A stretch of DNA of 64,000 nucleotides from an uncultured Prevotella sp. (GCA_905233165.1 CAJODL010000003.1:1-64000); one strand, 5' to 3'; positions 46,803 to 55,836 are shown, counted from the first letter of the stretch. The notes: a model not told the origin generated them from the sequence alone. Made by a program: numbers and translations.

Positions 46803-46884
46803 TATATCTGAATCACACCCTACTATAAAGAGAAAAGAAAGTTTTTGTTAATAAGATAAAGTTCATAATGTTTTTGTAAGGTAA

Positions 46885-46925
46885 AGAAAAAGGGATTAGC
46901 TGTGAAGCTCATCCCTTTATTGTTA
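46885..46925 (-). terminator. Terminator of gldE
   Basis: The minus strand reads AAGGGAT-GAGCT-tcac-AGCT-aATCCCTT followed by T-runs; the stem overlaps the gldE stop codon. Confidence 0.75.
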
Positions 46926-48201
46926 CCTTTACTCTTGCAATACGACGTTGTTCTTTCTTGAGAATTTCAAATATCAGATTCCCATATTCGAACTTCTCAT
47001 GTATTCCTGGGAAATCCCCTTTCAACTCTAACAACAATCCTGCAAGCGTATCTGCTTCGTCGAATTTTTCGAAGTAATCGTCATCAAGTGAAAGAATGCG
47101 ACAAAGGTCCACTATCTTTGTCTTGCCCTCAAATACATATGTCTTATAGTCGAGCTTTACGTAGCCATTATCCTCCTCATCATACTCATCACTAATCTCT
47201 CCAACAATCTCTTCCAGGATATCTTCAAGAGTGATGATACCACTGGTACCGCCAAATTCATCAACAACTATAGCAATATGTACCTTGTTGGTTTGAAATT
47301 CCCTCAACAAGTCATCAATCTTCTTTGTCTCTGGCACAAAATGTGCTGGCCTGATAAGAGTCTGCCAACGGAAAGAATTTGCTTTACCTATGTGAGGTAG
47401 GAGGTCCTTGATATAAAGTATTCCGCGAATATTATCTATGCTTCCCTGATAAACAGGTATGCGACTATAGTTATTTTCTACTATATTATCTATTACATCC
47501 TTGAAGGAAGATTTTATATCTATATCAACGATATCCTGACGTGATGTCATAATCTCCTTCACCATCTCATCGCTGAAACGTATAATGCCCTCAAGCATCT
47601 CCTTCTCATCACGTATTTCCTCCTTATCTGTCATATCCAACGCCTGCTCCAGTTCGTCTGCGGAGATATCGTATTCTCTTCTCTGGACAAAGCGTTCAGC
47701 TATGATACCACTACCCAACAGCAATGTACCAATAGGCCAGAATAACTGACGGAAAAATAATATACCATTAACCACTCTCCTACAGAAAGCCAATGGTGAT
47801 ACACGCGAATATACCTTCGGAATAATTTCTCCAAACAACAGCAACAAGAATGTCAGCAATACCGTAACGACCAAGAAATGCAGCCAATATGCAGTCCCGA
47901 AGTCAACTATGTGCGAAAAAAAATAGTTGAGCAACATGATGATTGTCACATTGATGAAATTATTGGTAATAAGTATTGTGGCAAGAGTACGCTCGGAGTC
48001 TTCTCTGAGCATCAGGATTTTTTTATCCTTTACATTGTCAGAATCCAGTTCCGACAGATCCTTTGGCGTTAAACTGAAGAAAGCTATTTCAGAACCGCTG
48101 GCAAATGCTGACATCAACAGCAAGAACAATGATGCTACAAGACATATTATAGCACTAATGCCAGGCGCATAAAATTGTATTTGCGATAAAGGGTCGTCCA
48201 T
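46909..48201 (-). CDS. gldE: Gliding-motility-associated GldE-like CNNM/CBS protein
   Basis: A 430-residue protein of the CorC/hemolysin family. There is an N-terminal CNNM-type membrane domain with four hydrophobic segments (about 15-180; ASGSEIAFFSLTPKDL), a CBS pair (220-340; MTSRQDIVDIDI; RIPVYQGSIDNIRGILYIKDLL) and a CorC C-terminal domain. GldE homologues in gliding Bacteroidetes sit after ssb, as here. In non-gliding relatives they may be Mg/Co efflux regulators. It starts 1 bp upstream of the ssb stop. Confidence 0.88.
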   Translation of the reverse strand: MDDPLSQIQFYAPGISAIICLVASLFLLLMSAFASGSEIAFFSLTPKDLSELDSDNVKDKKILMLREDSERTLATILITNNFINVTIIMLLNYFFSHIVDFGTAYWLHFLVVTVLLTFLLLLFGEIIPKVYSRVSPLAFCRRVVNGILFFRQLFWPIGTLLLGSGIIAERFVQRREYDISADELEQALDMTDKEEIRDEKEMLEGIIRFSDEMVKEIMTSRQDIVDIDIKSSFKDVIDNIVENNYSRIPVYQGSIDNIRGILYIKDLLPHIGKANSFRWQTLIRPAHFVPETKKIDDLLREFQTNKVHIAIVVDEFGGTSGIITLEDILEEIVGEISDEYDEEDNGYVKLDYKTYVFEGKTKIVDLCRILSLDDDYFEKFDEADTLAGLLLELKGDFPGIHEKFEYGNLIFEILKKEQRRIARVKVTIKG

Positions 48202-48549
48202 TTAGGATTGTTGTTGTGTTGGTTTAGGAGTTAACAATTCCAAATTATCCACTATCACCTCAGTAGTAGTACGTTGTATACCTTTCTTATCATCATACTG
48301 ACGATACTGTATCTTACCATCAACATATATCTTATCGCCTGTATGAACATACTGCTCTACAATCTTTGCCAGACGACGATAAAAAACAAGATTATGCCAA
48401 TCTGTTCTATCAGGAACTTTTGTTCCATTGGCAAGAGTATATCCGCGTTCCGTTGTAGCAAGGCGAACATTTGCAACAGCCTGATCCTGGTCGAAATATC
48501 TTACCTCAGGCTCTGCTCCTACATTACCTATAAGAATTACCTTGTTCAT
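48202..48549 (-). CDS. ssb: Single-stranded DNA-binding protein (short form)
   Basis: A 115-residue protein from MNKVILIGNVGAEPEVRYF. It is a complete OB-fold (WHNLVFYRRLAKIVEQYVHTGDKIYVDGKIQYRQY). It ends TPKPTQQQS and lacks the acidic tip (DDIPF-like) that recruits partner proteins in typical SSB. The start at 48549 overlaps the upstream gene by 4 bp (ATGA). Confidence 0.92.
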   Translation of the reverse strand: MNKVILIGNVGAEPEVRYFDQDQAVANVRLATTERGYTLANGTKVPDRTDWHNLVFYRRLAKIVEQYVHTGDKIYVDGKIQYRQYDDKKGIQRTTTEVIVDNLELLTPKPTQQQS

Positions 48550-49091
48550 GATTGTGGTTTTTCTGCGCCAAGATAGTGACAATGGAAATTCTTTCCCCTT
48601 GCTGCAGGGAATTGTGAACGCTTATCAACACACGTCAGCAAATAGTCGCAAATTCTGTTATAACAATCTTGCATTGACTCTGCCTTACATTGTGCTGTAA
48701 ATGTAGTATCACGATATTCGCATTTTCCAAGATGATTTACAACAACACGTTTGAAGTCAAGTGTACCTTCATACCATCCTGGCAATATTGTCTGTAAACG
48801 CTTTTGCTCCTGGGCCTTGGAATCATTACCGCCAGCAACTGGCTGACGAACGGCTTTCTTATCCTTAAAATCTTGCAACGTTTCAGCCTCAGTCTTAATG
48901 ACAATAAAATACTGGCGAGAGTGTACCTTATAGCGTTTTGGATAGAAGTCTGCACTTTCTACATATTCACGCAAGTCAGCCTCCAACTCTGGAGTAATTT
49001 CTATTTCATCAAGATTGGAAAGAAACACGAGAGCCTCTTCAACATCATGCACAAGGGTCTCGTCATTAAAATATCTTAGATATAAGTTCAT
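48546..49091 (-). CDS. Uncharacterised conserved protein
   Basis: A 181-residue soluble protein from MNLYLRYFNDETLVHDVEEALVFLSNL. The frame is open to 49247, but this would read through tRNA-Gly. Acidic N-terminal helices and a C-terminal Cys/His pattern (CHYLGAEKPQS) are visible. I do not recognise the family. It sits between the tRNA cluster and ssb, overlaps ssb by 4 bp, and may be co-transcribed with ssb and gldE. Confidence 0.65.
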   Translation of the reverse strand: MNLYLRYFNDETLVHDVEEALVFLSNLDEIEITPELEADLREYVESADFYPKRYKVHSRQYFIVIKTEAETLQDFKDKKAVRQPVAGGNDSKAQEQKRLQTILPGWYEGTLDFKRVVVNHLGKCEYRDTTFTAQCKAESMQDCYNRICDYLLTCVDKRSQFPAARGKNFHCHYLGAEKPQS

Positions 49092-49130
49092 TGCTAAAAA
49101 AGTAGTAGAATAAAAACAACAGGAATAAGA

Positions 49131-49202
49131 GCGGAAAACGGGACTCGGACCCGCGACCCCAACCTTGGCAAGGTTGTGCTCTACCAACTGAGCTATTTCC
49201 GC
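49131..49202 (-). tRNA. tRNA-Gly (anticodon GCC), copy A
   Basis: A 72-nt cloverleaf on the minus strand with stem CAACC/GGTTG and loop TTGCCAA. Identical to the copy at 49462-49533. Confidence 0.95.
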
Positions 49203-49213
49203 ATCAGGAAAAG

Positions 49214-49297
49214 TGAAGAGGAGGAGACTCGAACTCCCACGTCGCAATTGACACTACCCCCTCAAAGTAGCGCGTCTACCAATTCCGCCACCTCTCC
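49214..49297 (-). tRNA. tRNA-Leu (anticodon GAG)
   Basis: An 84-nt class II tRNA on the minus strand with a long variable arm. Anticodon loop TTGAGGG. Acceptor GGAGAGG pairs with CCTCTTC. Confidence 0.93.
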
Positions 49298-49323
49298 GAC
49301 TTTTACGTGTTATTTTATGTATG

Positions 49324-49405
49324 TGCCCAGAACAGGACTCGAACCTGCACGCCTCGCGGCACACGCACCTGAAACGTGCGCGTCTACCAATTCCGCCACC
49401 TGGGC
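49324..49405 (-). tRNA. tRNA-Leu (anticodon CAG)
   Basis: An 82-nt class II tRNA on the minus strand. Anticodon loop TTCAGGT gives CAG. Acceptor GCCCAGG. Confidence 0.93.
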
Positions 49406-49461
49406 ATAAGACTTTCCAAGAAAATAACCTTTGTTTGTTTCCTGTTGTTTCAATAAGAAGA

Positions 49462-49533
49462 GCGGAAAACGGGACTCGGACCCGCGACCCCAACCTTGGC
49501 AAGGTTGTGCTCTACCAACTGAGCTATTTCCGC
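49462..49533 (-). tRNA. tRNA-Gly (anticodon GCC), copy B
   Basis: A 72-nt cloverleaf identical to copy A. It is the first gene of the Gly-Leu-Leu-Gly cluster in the minus-strand direction. Confidence 0.95.
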
Positions 49534-49565
49534 ATTAAACGCTTGCAATTCTTCAATTGCGGATG

Positions 49566-49573
49566 CAAAAGTA
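49566..49573 (-). promoter_or_regulatory. -7 box of the tRNA cluster
   Basis: TACTTTTG followed by CA on the minus strand, 33 bp upstream of tRNA-Gly copy B. Confidence 0.65.
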
Positions 49574-49664
49574 ATATATTTTTTTTAAATACACAACTTT
49601 TTCTTAGTTATTTTTCAAAAAAAATATAAATATGCGTATTTTTGCTTGATAAATGTCAATATGG

Positions 49665-50618
49665 TTATATTCTCAATCCATTTGCAAATGCTGCTGCATC
49701 CATCTTTGCCTTTCCGACAGGTTGAACCTTCAAAAGTTCCAACGGACCATCATCACACATTATATATATATGTTTCTTCTCCTTTATCAAATTTCCCGCT
49801 TTCACATCACCTGCAACAGCCTGTTTATCGCACTTGCTGGTTTTGTATATCTTCATCTCCATTGTCGTTCCGTCTGGCAACGCTACTTCTCCCCAAGCAC
49901 CAGGGATGGGGCACAGCCCTCTTATGAAATCATACACCTGCTTTGCCGTCCACGACCAATCTATCTTACAGTTACCCTTGGTTAGTTTTGGAGCATTATG
50001 AAGTTCTTCTGTCTCCGTCTGAGGAATGCTTTCTACCTTTCCATCGCCTTCTAAGAGGGCATCTATCGTTTCTACCGCTATCTTTGCTCCAAGAGCCATA
50101 AGACCATCATACACATATTCTACATCGGCATCATCTGGTATATCAAACGGCTTCTGCATTATTATGCGACCAGTATCTATGTCGTGATCCAAGAAGAATG
50201 TCGTCACTCCCGTTTGTGTTTCACCATTTATGATGGCCCAATTGATAGGGGCAGCTCCTCTGTATTGTGGCAACAAAGCGGCATGCACATTAAATGTACC
50301 AAATCGTGGCATTGCCCACACCACTTCTGGTAACATCCTGAAGGCAACAACTACCTGAAGGTCAGCTTTGTAAGAACGCAACTCTTCCAAGAAGGCTTCG
50401 TCCTTCATCTTTTCTGGCTGCATTACGGGGATGCCGTGTTCTTGGGCATATACCTTTACAGCTGGAGCATGCAATACAGAGGCATGGCGTCCAACAGGTT
50501 TGTCAGGCTGCGTTACAACAGCCACTACATTATATCCTCCTTCTACGAGAGCTTGCAAAGTGCCGACCGCAAACTCAGGAGTACCCATAAAGACTATTCT
50601 CAAATCACTCTTTACCAT
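49665..50618 (-). CDS. fmt: Methionyl-tRNA formyltransferase
   Basis: Formylates initiator Met-tRNA. It has 317 residues, with the formyl-transferase loop FNVHAALLPQYRGAAPINWAIINGE, active-site Asp in DHDIDTG and the C-terminal OB-like domain. It overlaps pyrK by 7 bp. Confidence 0.96.
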   Translation of the reverse strand: MVKSDLRIVFMGTPEFAVGTLQALVEGGYNVVAVVTQPDKPVGRHASVLHAPAVKVYAQEHGIPVMQPEKMKDEAFLEELRSYKADLQVVVAFRMLPEVVWAMPRFGTFNVHAALLPQYRGAAPINWAIINGETQTGVTTFFLDHDIDTGRIIMQKPFDIPDDADVEYVYDGLMALGAKIAVETIDALLEGDGKVESIPQTETEELHNAPKLTKGNCKIDWSWTAKQVYDFIRGLCPIPGAWGEVALPDGTTMEMKIYKTSKCDKQAVAGDVKAGNLIKEKKHIYIMCDDGPLELLKVQPVGKAKMDAAAFANGLRI

Positions 50619-51373
50619 AGCTGTTCTGCATCAAATACAGGGCCTTCTGTACATACACATACATTTCCCTTGTCCTTTACTTTCTCTACACAACACAGGC
50701 AAGCCCCTACTCCACAAGCCATTCTGTTTTCAAGGCTCACCTCACATTTCACTCCCTTCTCCTTTGCCTTTCGGGCTACAGCCTTCATCATAGGACTTGG
50801 ACCGCATGTAGAGACGATGTCATAGACTTCCTTTTCCCAAATAGTATGGTCTGTAACGAATCCTTTCTCACCTTCGCTACCGTCTTCCGTAGTGACTAAC
50901 ACTCGTCCTACAGCCTTAAAATCCTCTATCATCAGCAGGTCTTTTGCAGAGCGAGCGCCTAACAGGAAAGTTGGTTCCACGCCTTCTTCCTTCAACTTGC
51001 GTCCAAGATACAGCAGTGGTGCCACTCCTACACCTCCACCTACAAGGAGTCGTCTTCCTTTCTCCACAGAGAAACCTTTTCCAAGTGGCAGAACAACATT
51101 TACTGTTTCCCCTTCCTTCAGCATACCAAGACGCTTTGTTCCGTCTCCGATACACGCTACAAGCAGATGCAGTTCGTTACGTTCCATATCAACATTATTT
51201 ATTGATATCGGACGCCTGAGGAATGTTGTTGGAGAACCATCCACTCTCACCTCTACGAATTGTCCCGGAAACATCTCGGGAAGAGTATCTTTATGAGTCA
51301 ACTTCAGCAGTACATACTTCTCATTGATATGCACCACCTGGCTCACTGTCATATCTAAACAATATTTCTTCAT
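50612..51373 (-). CDS. pyrK: Dihydroorotate dehydrogenase electron-transfer subunit
   Basis: FAD/[2Fe-2S] subunit that links dihydroorotate dehydrogenase B to NAD+. It has 253 residues from MKKYCLDMTVSQVVHI; the longer frame to 51409 is rejected because it would overlap pepD by 37 bp. FAD motif RRPISI, NAD-binding region VGGGVGVAPLLYLG, and the cluster Cys set in MACGVGACLCCVEKVK...C. The catalytic pyrD partner, usually adjacent, is not next to it. The pepD stop and the pyrK start overlap by 1 base (TGATG). Confidence 0.92.
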   Translation of the reverse strand: MKKYCLDMTVSQVVHINEKYVLLKLTHKDTLPEMFPGQFVEVRVDGSPTTFLRRPISINNVDMERNELHLLVACIGDGTKRLGMLKEGETVNVVLPLGKGFSVEKGRRLLVGGGVGVAPLLYLGRKLKEEGVEPTFLLGARSAKDLLMIEDFKAVGRVLVTTEDGSEGEKGFVTDHTIWEKEVYDIVSTCGPSPMMKAVARKAKEKGVKCEVSLENRMACGVGACLCCVEKVKDKGNVCVCTEGPVFDAEQLW

Positions 51374-52857
51374 CAGATTTCCTTTAATATTTCCAATACC
51401 AATTTCCACACCTTTTCTACCGATGGTATATGCAGCCTTTCGTCAGGCGAATGCACCCCTCGCATTGTCGGACCCATTGAGAGCATATCGAGGTTAGGAT
51501 ATCTCTCAGCAAACAGACCACACTCCAGACCTGCATGAATGCCAATTATCTTTGGCTCTTTGTCATACAGGTTCTTGTAACACTTCTGCGCCACCTCCCT
51601 TATATGACTGTCTGGTCGCATCTTCCATGCTGGATAGCCGTCATTATGTATTATTTCGTCGGCACCTGACAATTCGAATACTGCACGAACAGTATTCACC
51701 ATATTCTTCAGGTTACTCATTACCGAACTCCTCTGCGAAGCTACAACTACACATTTTCCCTCTTCCGTCTGTACAGAAGCGAGGTTTGATGATGTCTCTG
51801 TAATCTCTCCCAGCATAGTATCTTGAACTACTGAAAATACTCCTGTATGAACAGCCTGAAGAGCATGTATCAAGCGTACACCAATATTGAAAGGCATTAC
51901 CTTCACTGGTTCTGTGCTTTCCATGTGCCACTCTATTGTGGGTTCTGTAACATGGAACTCTTCTTCCACTTCTGCACAGTACACATTCCAGTCGGCCCTT
52001 ACCGTTTCCTTCTCCGTGAATGGAACAGCAACAACAACTCTTCCGTCTCGTGGTATAGCATTATGCAGCTTTCCAGCATTAAATTCTGCTATACAAACGG
52101 GCATCTTCTGCTGCTCCATGTATATAAAGCGGCTCAGCAGTTTTATTGAGTTTGCACGCTTTTTGTTTATGTCGTCGCCACTATGGCCGCCCGTCAAGCC
52201 CTTCACACTAACCTCCATGAAGAACCAACGCTTTGTCTTGTCGGCATCTTCTCTTTCAAAGTTGAAGATGGCTGTTGTAGTCTTTCCTCCTGCACATGAA
52301 ACATAGAACAGCCCCTCGTCCTCCGAATCGAGGTTCAGGAGATAATTGCTGCGCAACATATCCGACTTTAGGTTGTTCGCTCCTGTCAAACCTGTTTCCT
52401 CGTCACGTGTGAAGAGACATTCTATCGGACCATGTTCTATTGTCTTCGAATCAAGAATAGCCAATTCCATAGCACATCCTATGCCATCATCAGCACCCAA
52501 GGTGGTACCATCTGCAGTAAGCCATTCGCCATTAGCATTTGGCTTACCATCAGCATCTGCCACATAAGCTACAATAGGGTCAGTCATGAAGTCAATCTCC
52601 TTATCCACCAACTTGTCACACACCATATCCATATGACTCTGTATCGTCAAGGTGGGCTTATTCTCCTTACCAGGAGTGGCAGGTTTTCTTATCAACACAT
52701 TGCCTGTTTCATCGACAATAGTCTCCAAGCCACGTTGCTTACCAAAGTCCTGCAAAAAGGATATCATCTTCTCCTCATGTTTTGAGGGACGAGGTATCTT
52801 ATTTATCTCTCCAAAAAACAGAAATACGTCTTTGGGGTTTAATAATTCATAATTCAC
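51373..52857 (-). CDS. pepD: Aminoacyl-histidine dipeptidase (PepD)
   Basis: M20-family di-zinc peptidase of 494 residues acting on carnosine-like and other dipeptides. Metal motifs: IQSHMDMVCD, LGADDGIGCAM and RDEETGLTGA; the lid domain follows (GGHSGDDINKKRANSIKLL). The GTG start lies in a heptamer array (52845-52865); an ATG in the array is out of frame. The operon pepD-pyrK-fmt has tight overlaps. Confidence 0.94.
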   Translation of the reverse strand: MNYELLNPKDVFLFFGEINKIPRPSKHEEKMISFLQDFGKQRGLETIVDETGNVLIRKPATPGKENKPTLTIQSHMDMVCDKLVDKEIDFMTDPIVAYVADADGKPNANGEWLTADGTTLGADDGIGCAMELAILDSKTIEHGPIECLFTRDEETGLTGANNLKSDMLRSNYLLNLDSEDEGLFYVSCAGGKTTTAIFNFEREDADKTKRWFFMEVSVKGLTGGHSGDDINKKRANSIKLLSRFIYMEQQKMPVCIAEFNAGKLHNAIPRDGRVVVAVPFTEKETVRADWNVYCAEVEEEFHVTEPTIEWHMESTEPVKVMPFNIGVRLIHALQAVHTGVFSVVQDTMLGEITETSSNLASVQTEEGKCVVVASQRSSVMSNLKNMVNTVRAVFELSGADEIIHNDGYPAWKMRPDSHIREVAQKCYKNLYDKEPKIIGIHAGLECGLFAERYPNLDMLSMGPTMRGVHSPDERLHIPSVEKVWKLVLEILKEI

Positions 52858-52865
52858 AATTACAA
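52845..52865 (-). repeat. Heptamer array around the pepD start
   Basis: The plus strand reads attcata, attcaca, attacaa at exactly 7 bp; the middle unit supplies the GTG start codon of pepD on the minus strand. Confidence 0.75.
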
Positions 52866-52933
52866 TTTCTTAATTAAACTAAAAAACGACAATCTTTAAT
52901 CTCACTCTCTTCTCTACTCTTAAACTTTTTTCG

Positions 52934-52941
52934 TACATTTG
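52934..52941 (+). promoter_or_regulatory. -7 box of the OmpH-like gene
   Basis: TACATTTG followed by CATG, after a T-run; 52 bp upstream of the chosen start at 52993. Confidence 0.65.
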
Positions 52942-52992
52942 CATGCAAAATTAGTAAAAATGACGCAATTAACAAAATCTTTTAATATAAAA

Positions 52993-53601
52993 ATGACAAA
53001 AACATCTACTTTTAGCGCTATTGCTGCAGCAGTCGTAGCCCTTTTTTCACTCGCTTCTTGTGACAACTCTCCAAAAGCAGACAGTTCTACTGAAGAGAAG
53101 AAACAAGTTCCTTCAACCATCAAGATTGCTTATGTTGAGGTTGACTCTATCATGACACAGTATGAGTTCTGCAAGGAGTATTCATTGATTCTCGAAAAGA
53201 AGAGTCAGAACATCCAGAGCACTCTTCAGCAGAAGGGTCAGGCTCTGCAGTCAGCTGCTGCTAATTTCCAGCAGAAGTTGCAACAGAATGCTTACACTCG
53301 TGAGCAGGCAGAGCAGATTCAGGCAAGCCTTCAGAAGCAGAATGCCGACCTTGAGGCACTTCAGGCACGTCTGTCAGCCGAGTTCCAGAACGAGACAGCA
53401 AAATTTAATGAGGCGCTGCATGATTCTCTGCAGAACTTCATTAATAAATATAATAAGGATAAAAAATATACTATGATTCTCTCTAAGAGTGGTGACAATA
53501 TCCTTTATGCAAACAAGGGTATCGACATTACAGACGAAATTGTCAAAGGTCTGAACAAAGCATACAAGAAAGGTTCCACCAAAAAAGAAGAGAAGAAATA
53601 A
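52993..53601 (+). CDS. OmpH/Skp-like periplasmic lipoprotein
   Basis: A 202-residue protein from MTKTSTFSAIAAAVVALFSLASC with a lipoprotein signal (LASC). The mature part is a long coiled coil (QNIQSTLQQKGQALQSAAANFQQKLQQ) of the OmpH/Skp fold, which acts as a chaperone for outer-membrane proteins. An upstream ATG at 52960 is in frame but gives a weaker signal. It may be co-transcribed with the oxidoreductase gene. Confidence 0.85.
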   Translation: MTKTSTFSAIAAAVVALFSLASCDNSPKADSSTEEKKQVPSTIKIAYVEVDSIMTQYEFCKEYSLILEKKSQNIQSTLQQKGQALQSAAANFQQKLQQNAYTREQAEQIQASLQKQNADLEALQARLSAEFQNETAKFNEALHDSLQNFINKYNKDKKYTMILSKSGDNILYANKGIDITDEIVKGLNKAYKKGSTKKEEKK

Positions 53602-53603
53602 TA

Positions 53604-54587
53604 GTGAGGGAAATCCGTTGGGGAGTAATCGGTTGCGGTGAGGTAACCGAAAAGAAGAGCGGACCTGCTTTTAACGAAGTTGAGGGTTCAAGACTTGTGG
53701 CTGTCATGAGCCGCAATGCCGACAAAGCATGCTCCTATGCTGAACGTCACGGTATCGCCACTTGGTACACCGATCCACAGGCCCTTGTTGACGACCCCAA
53801 CGTTAATGCCGTTTATATTGCCACCCCACCCTCTTCGCATGCCACCTATGCCATTATGGCTATGCGAGCAGGAAAGCCCGCCTATGTAGAGAAGCCCCTG
53901 GCAGCCTCTTATGATGACTGTGCTCGCATCAATCGCGTGTCTGCAGAAACACATGTGCCCTGCTTCGTAGCCTACTATCGCCGCTATCTGCCTTATTTCC
54001 AGAAGGTACGCCAATTGCTTGACGAAGGACGCATCGGTAAGGTGCTTAATGTGCAGATACGTTTTGCATGCCCTCCTCGTCAGGTGGATTACAATGCCCC
54101 CGACCAGCGTCCCTGGCGCATACAGCCGGATATTGCAGGAGGTGGATATTTCTACGACCTCGCCCCTCATCAGTTTGATATCCTCCAGCAATTCTTTGGC
54201 GTTATCGTCTATGCCCGTGGATATTCCTGCAACAGAGGAGGCCTCTATCAGGCAGAAGATACCGTAAGTGCCTGCTACCAATTCGAGAGCGGTTTGCCAG
54301 GAAGCGGTTCCTGGTGTTTTTCAGGACACGAATCAGGACGCGAAGACCGCATCGAACTCATAGGCTCCGAAGGCATCCTGTCATTCTCCGTTTTCGACTA
54401 TACACCAATAAGCCTCCACACCTCTGATGGTGTGGAGAAAATCGTTATCGAAAATCCCAAATACGTACAACAGCCCCTCATACAGGATGTTGTAGCAACC
54501 CTGCAAGGAAGGAGCGACTGCCAATGCACCTCGCTTAGCGCCACGCCGACCAACTGGGTATTAGACAAAATATTGAAGAAGTTTTGA
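53604..54587 (+). CDS. Gfo/Idh/MocA family oxidoreductase
   Basis: A 327-residue NAD(P)-dependent oxidoreductase. It starts with GTG two bases after the OmpH-like stop. Rossmann loop WGVIGCGEVTEKK and the EKPLA motif are present, with a C-terminal alpha/beta substrate domain (RRYLPYFQKVRQLLDEGRIGKVLNVQIRF). It acts on sugars or polyols; substrate unknown. Its stop overlaps the TTG start of the next gene by 4 bp. Confidence 0.9.
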   Translation: MREIRWGVIGCGEVTEKKSGPAFNEVEGSRLVAVMSRNADKACSYAERHGIATWYTDPQALVDDPNVNAVYIATPPSSHATYAIMAMRAGKPAYVEKPLAASYDDCARINRVSAETHVPCFVAYYRRYLPYFQKVRQLLDEGRIGKVLNVQIRFACPPRQVDYNAPDQRPWRIQPDIAGGGYFYDLAPHQFDILQQFFGVIVYARGYSCNRGGLYQAEDTVSACYQFESGLPGSGSWCFSGHESGREDRIELIGSEGILSFSVFDYTPISLHTSDGVEKIVIENPKYVQQPLIQDVVATLQGRSDCQCTSLSATPTNWVLDKILKKF

Positions 54588-55738
54588 GTAAACTGTTTTC
54601 TACTTTCCTCTTCTCTCTATTCGCAATATGTGCTTCTGCCCATATTGATTCCCTTGCCGTCGAAAACCAACAAGACACCACTCTCAACTCTCAATCAATT
54701 GTCAATTGTCAATTATCAACTGTCAATTCGGAGGCAGAGCCTCGCAAAAAGGATAATATCTTCAAGCGCACCTATCGTTTTCTCGACAGGATATTCTCCC
54801 CTCCTCGCGATACTACATATATCGAGGTGCAGGACTTCTACAACTGGTGCGCTGAGGTACAGTTGACCAATCGCTTCGAGATGTACGAAATCGATAATGG
54901 CGACGATTTCTTCCTTCGTGTAGCTCCAAAGGTGCGTACACGCATCGGACCATTCTTCGGATGGCGCTTCGCCTTCTTCGGATATAATATCGACATCAAG
55001 TCTCTCTTCAATCATGATGACATCGACCTTTCTGGTTCTATCTATTCCTCTGCCTTCGGCTTAGACCTCTTCTATCGTCGTGTAGGCGGAAACTACAACA
55101 TCAAACGACTCATCATGAATGACGTCAACTATTCTGCAGACCTCCACGACCTGCCCTTCGACGGCATCAATGTCGGAATGTCACGCATCAATTTCTATTA
55201 CGTCACCAACTACAAGAAGTACAGCCATCAGGCAGCCTTCTCGCAGACCAATCGTCAGCTGAAGTCAGCCGGTTCCCTGCTTCTCGGAGCCGCCTATGCC
55301 CACAATCGCATAACAGTAGATTGGGACAGACTGACAAACATCATCAACAATACCTATGGCACCCATCTTCCCACAAATGCTGTAACAGGCACCCAGAAGA
55401 ACAACGAGATAACCCTTACGGCAGGCTATGGCTACAACTGGGTCTTCTCTCGCAATTGGTTAGCAGCAGGCGAGCTGACAGGTGGCATCGGAGCACTCTT
55501 TCATAAGGCCGATTCCCAGAAACCGGAATCATCCTCCGACATCTTTAAGAACATCAACAACTGGGCTAATAGTTACCTTGCCTTCAATGCCAATGCCCGC
55601 GTTGCCATACTATGGAACAACGGCCCTTGGTTTTGTGGAGCCCAAGGCGTTATGTTCTATTATCAGTCAGGCAACGGCAAAGTCGTCAATCGCAACATCT
55701 TAGGAACCACATACGTCTTTGTAGGATATAATTTCTGA
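54584..55738 (+). CDS. DUF4421 outer-membrane-like protein
   Basis: A 384-residue exported protein, probably a beta-barrel (many alternating hydrophobic strands, aromatic ends, terminal residues GTTYVFVGYNF). It resembles DUF4421. The start is TTG at 54584 (MSKLFSTFLFSLFAICASA signal), overlapping the previous stop; no ATG would give the signal peptide. Residues about 33-49 (LNSQSIVNCQLSTVNSE) are encoded by a heptamer array and look like filler between the signal peptide and the DUF4421 domain. Confidence 0.8.
   Translation: MSKLFSTFLFSLFAICASAHIDSLAVENQQDTTLNSQSIVNCQLSTVNSEAEPRKKDNIFKRTYRFLDRIFSPPRDTTYIEVQDFYNWCAEVQLTNRFEMYEIDNGDDFFLRVAPKVRTRIGPFFGWRFAFFGYNIDIKSLFNHDDIDLSGSIYSSAFGLDLFYRRVGGNYNIKRLIMNDVNYSADLHDLPFDGINVGMSRINFYYVTNYKKYSHQAAFSQTNRQLKSAGSLLLGAAYAHNRITVDWDRLTNIINNTYGTHLPTNAVTGTQKNNEITLTAGYGYNWVFSRNWLAAGELTGGIGALFHKADSQKPESSSDIFKNINNWANSYLAFNANARVAILWNNGPWFCGAQGVMFYYQSGNGKVVNRNILGTTYVFVGYNF
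54681..54730 (+). repeat. Heptamer array inside the DUF4421 gene
   Basis: Two ctctcaa units, a single base, then five units: caattgt, caattgt, caattat, caactgt, caattcg. They are in frame and encode residues after the signal peptide. Confidence 0.85.
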
Positions 55739-55798
55739 ACTTCGTACGTTAACGATGACGATAACGAAAACTAAAACTAAAACTCTAAACTCTAAACT

Positions 55799-55836
55799 AA
55801 AGAAGACATCGCTGAAAAGCGATGTCTTCTTTTTGG
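55799..55836. terminator. Bidirectional terminator between DUF4421 gene and tRNA-His
   Basis: The stem agaagacatcgct / agcgatgtcttct encloses GAAA, with AAA on one side and TTTTT on the other. Positions 55745-55798 hold 6-7-bp repeats (ctaaaa, ctctaaa). Confidence 0.85.

Noticed and set aside
49248..49629. Plus-strand ORF running over the tRNA-Leu and tRNA-Gly genes
   Set aside because: It is a translation of tRNA complements (PEQDSNLHA-type false proteins).
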